A stretch of 49,948 bases of DNA, taken from Pseudomonadota bacterium. GTDB taxonomy: Bacteria; Pseudomonadota; Gammaproteobacteria; Burkholderiales; Chitinibacteraceae. The position numbers and the translations under genes are program-made. Below the pieces are notes generated by a model. That model saw nothing but the letters and a program-made list of their open reading frames with translations, was not told the DNA's origin and ran no database searches. Shown one piece after another: positions 49,868 through 49,948 of this stretch; position 1 is the first letter of the stretch; each line of letters begins with the position of its first letter. The stretch is taken from contig JAPLQI010000127.1 in NCBI GenBank assembly GCA_026399755.1, forward strand, positions 1-49,948, in the 5' to 3' direction.

Positions 49868-49948
49868 AACATCTTTAATCAATCGCAACTCACTGATTTA
49901 TAATTACAATATGATTAAGCGCCTTAACTGACATAATTGGTAATTTAT

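Larger units (their letters stand above)
49495..49948. other. Gene-free right end of the window
   Basis: No coding frame could be supported in these 454 bp. The first half is A/T-rich and probably holds the yaiI promoter. The second half contains two strong stem-loops listed separately. Confidence 0.5.

Overview
The window looks like chromosomal DNA of a Gram-negative betaproteobacterium, most likely of the Neisseriales (Chromobacteriaceae or Iodobacter-like). The reasons are the minC-minD-minE order, the divergent ppsR/ppsA pair, a type VI secretion cargo gene, a type V autotransporter, moderate GC with many A/T-ending codons, and short dispersed palindromic repeats between genes. The genus is an inference. 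No rRNA, tRNA, CRISPR array or complete insertion sequence was recognised.

Region 1 (1-6.6 kb) is a type VI secretion (T6SS) cargo island. It holds the 3' end of an adaptor-like gene, a 921-residue VasX/BTH_I2691-type effector ending in hydrophobic helices, and three tandem copies of a ~355-residue membrane protein that is the likely immunity or accessory partner. The decayed start of a fourth copy follows. Region 2 (6.9-8.8 kb) is a rhomboid protease fused to a beta-propeller. Region 3 (8.9-20.6 kb) is a giant repetitive autotransporter adhesin on the minus strand. Opposite it lies an overlapping response regulator (receiver plus AraC helix-turn-helix) and 7TM-DISM histidine kinase.

Region 4 (20.6-31.1 kb) is mostly housekeeping: a YfcF-like glutathione transferase, a YhhY-like acetyltransferase, a secreted unknown, a small membrane protein, methionine aminopeptidase (map), minC-minD-minE, and ppsR divergent from ppsA, then argD. 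Region 5 (31.2-35.7 kb) is a putative sensing operon: an outer-membrane barrel, a small periplasmic PstS-like protein and a hybrid histidine kinase with two receivers. An exact 62-bp tandem duplication splits the kinase gene in two; deleting one copy restores an 891-codon frame.

Region 6 (36-37.4 kb) is a minus-strand group of small accessory genes: a GIY-YIG-like protein, a SnoaL-like protein, an L7/L12 C-domain-like protein and a 24-residue ORF. Region 7 (37.4-47.1 kb) is the complete high-affinity potassium system, kdpF-kdpA-kdpB-kdpC-kdpD-kdpE. It has two extra small ORFs around kdpF, a Cys-rich small membrane protein between kdpB and kdpC, and repeat elements between kdpC/kdpD and kdpD/kdpE. 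The window closes with a chemoreceptor, a YaiI-family protein and a gene-poor stretch with strong palindromes.

The strongest candidates for something new are the effector/triple-partner array with its diversified membrane core, the 62-bp duplication that could act as an on/off or split/fuse switch for a hybrid kinase, the rhomboid-propeller fusion, and the unannotated small ORFs of the kdp operon.
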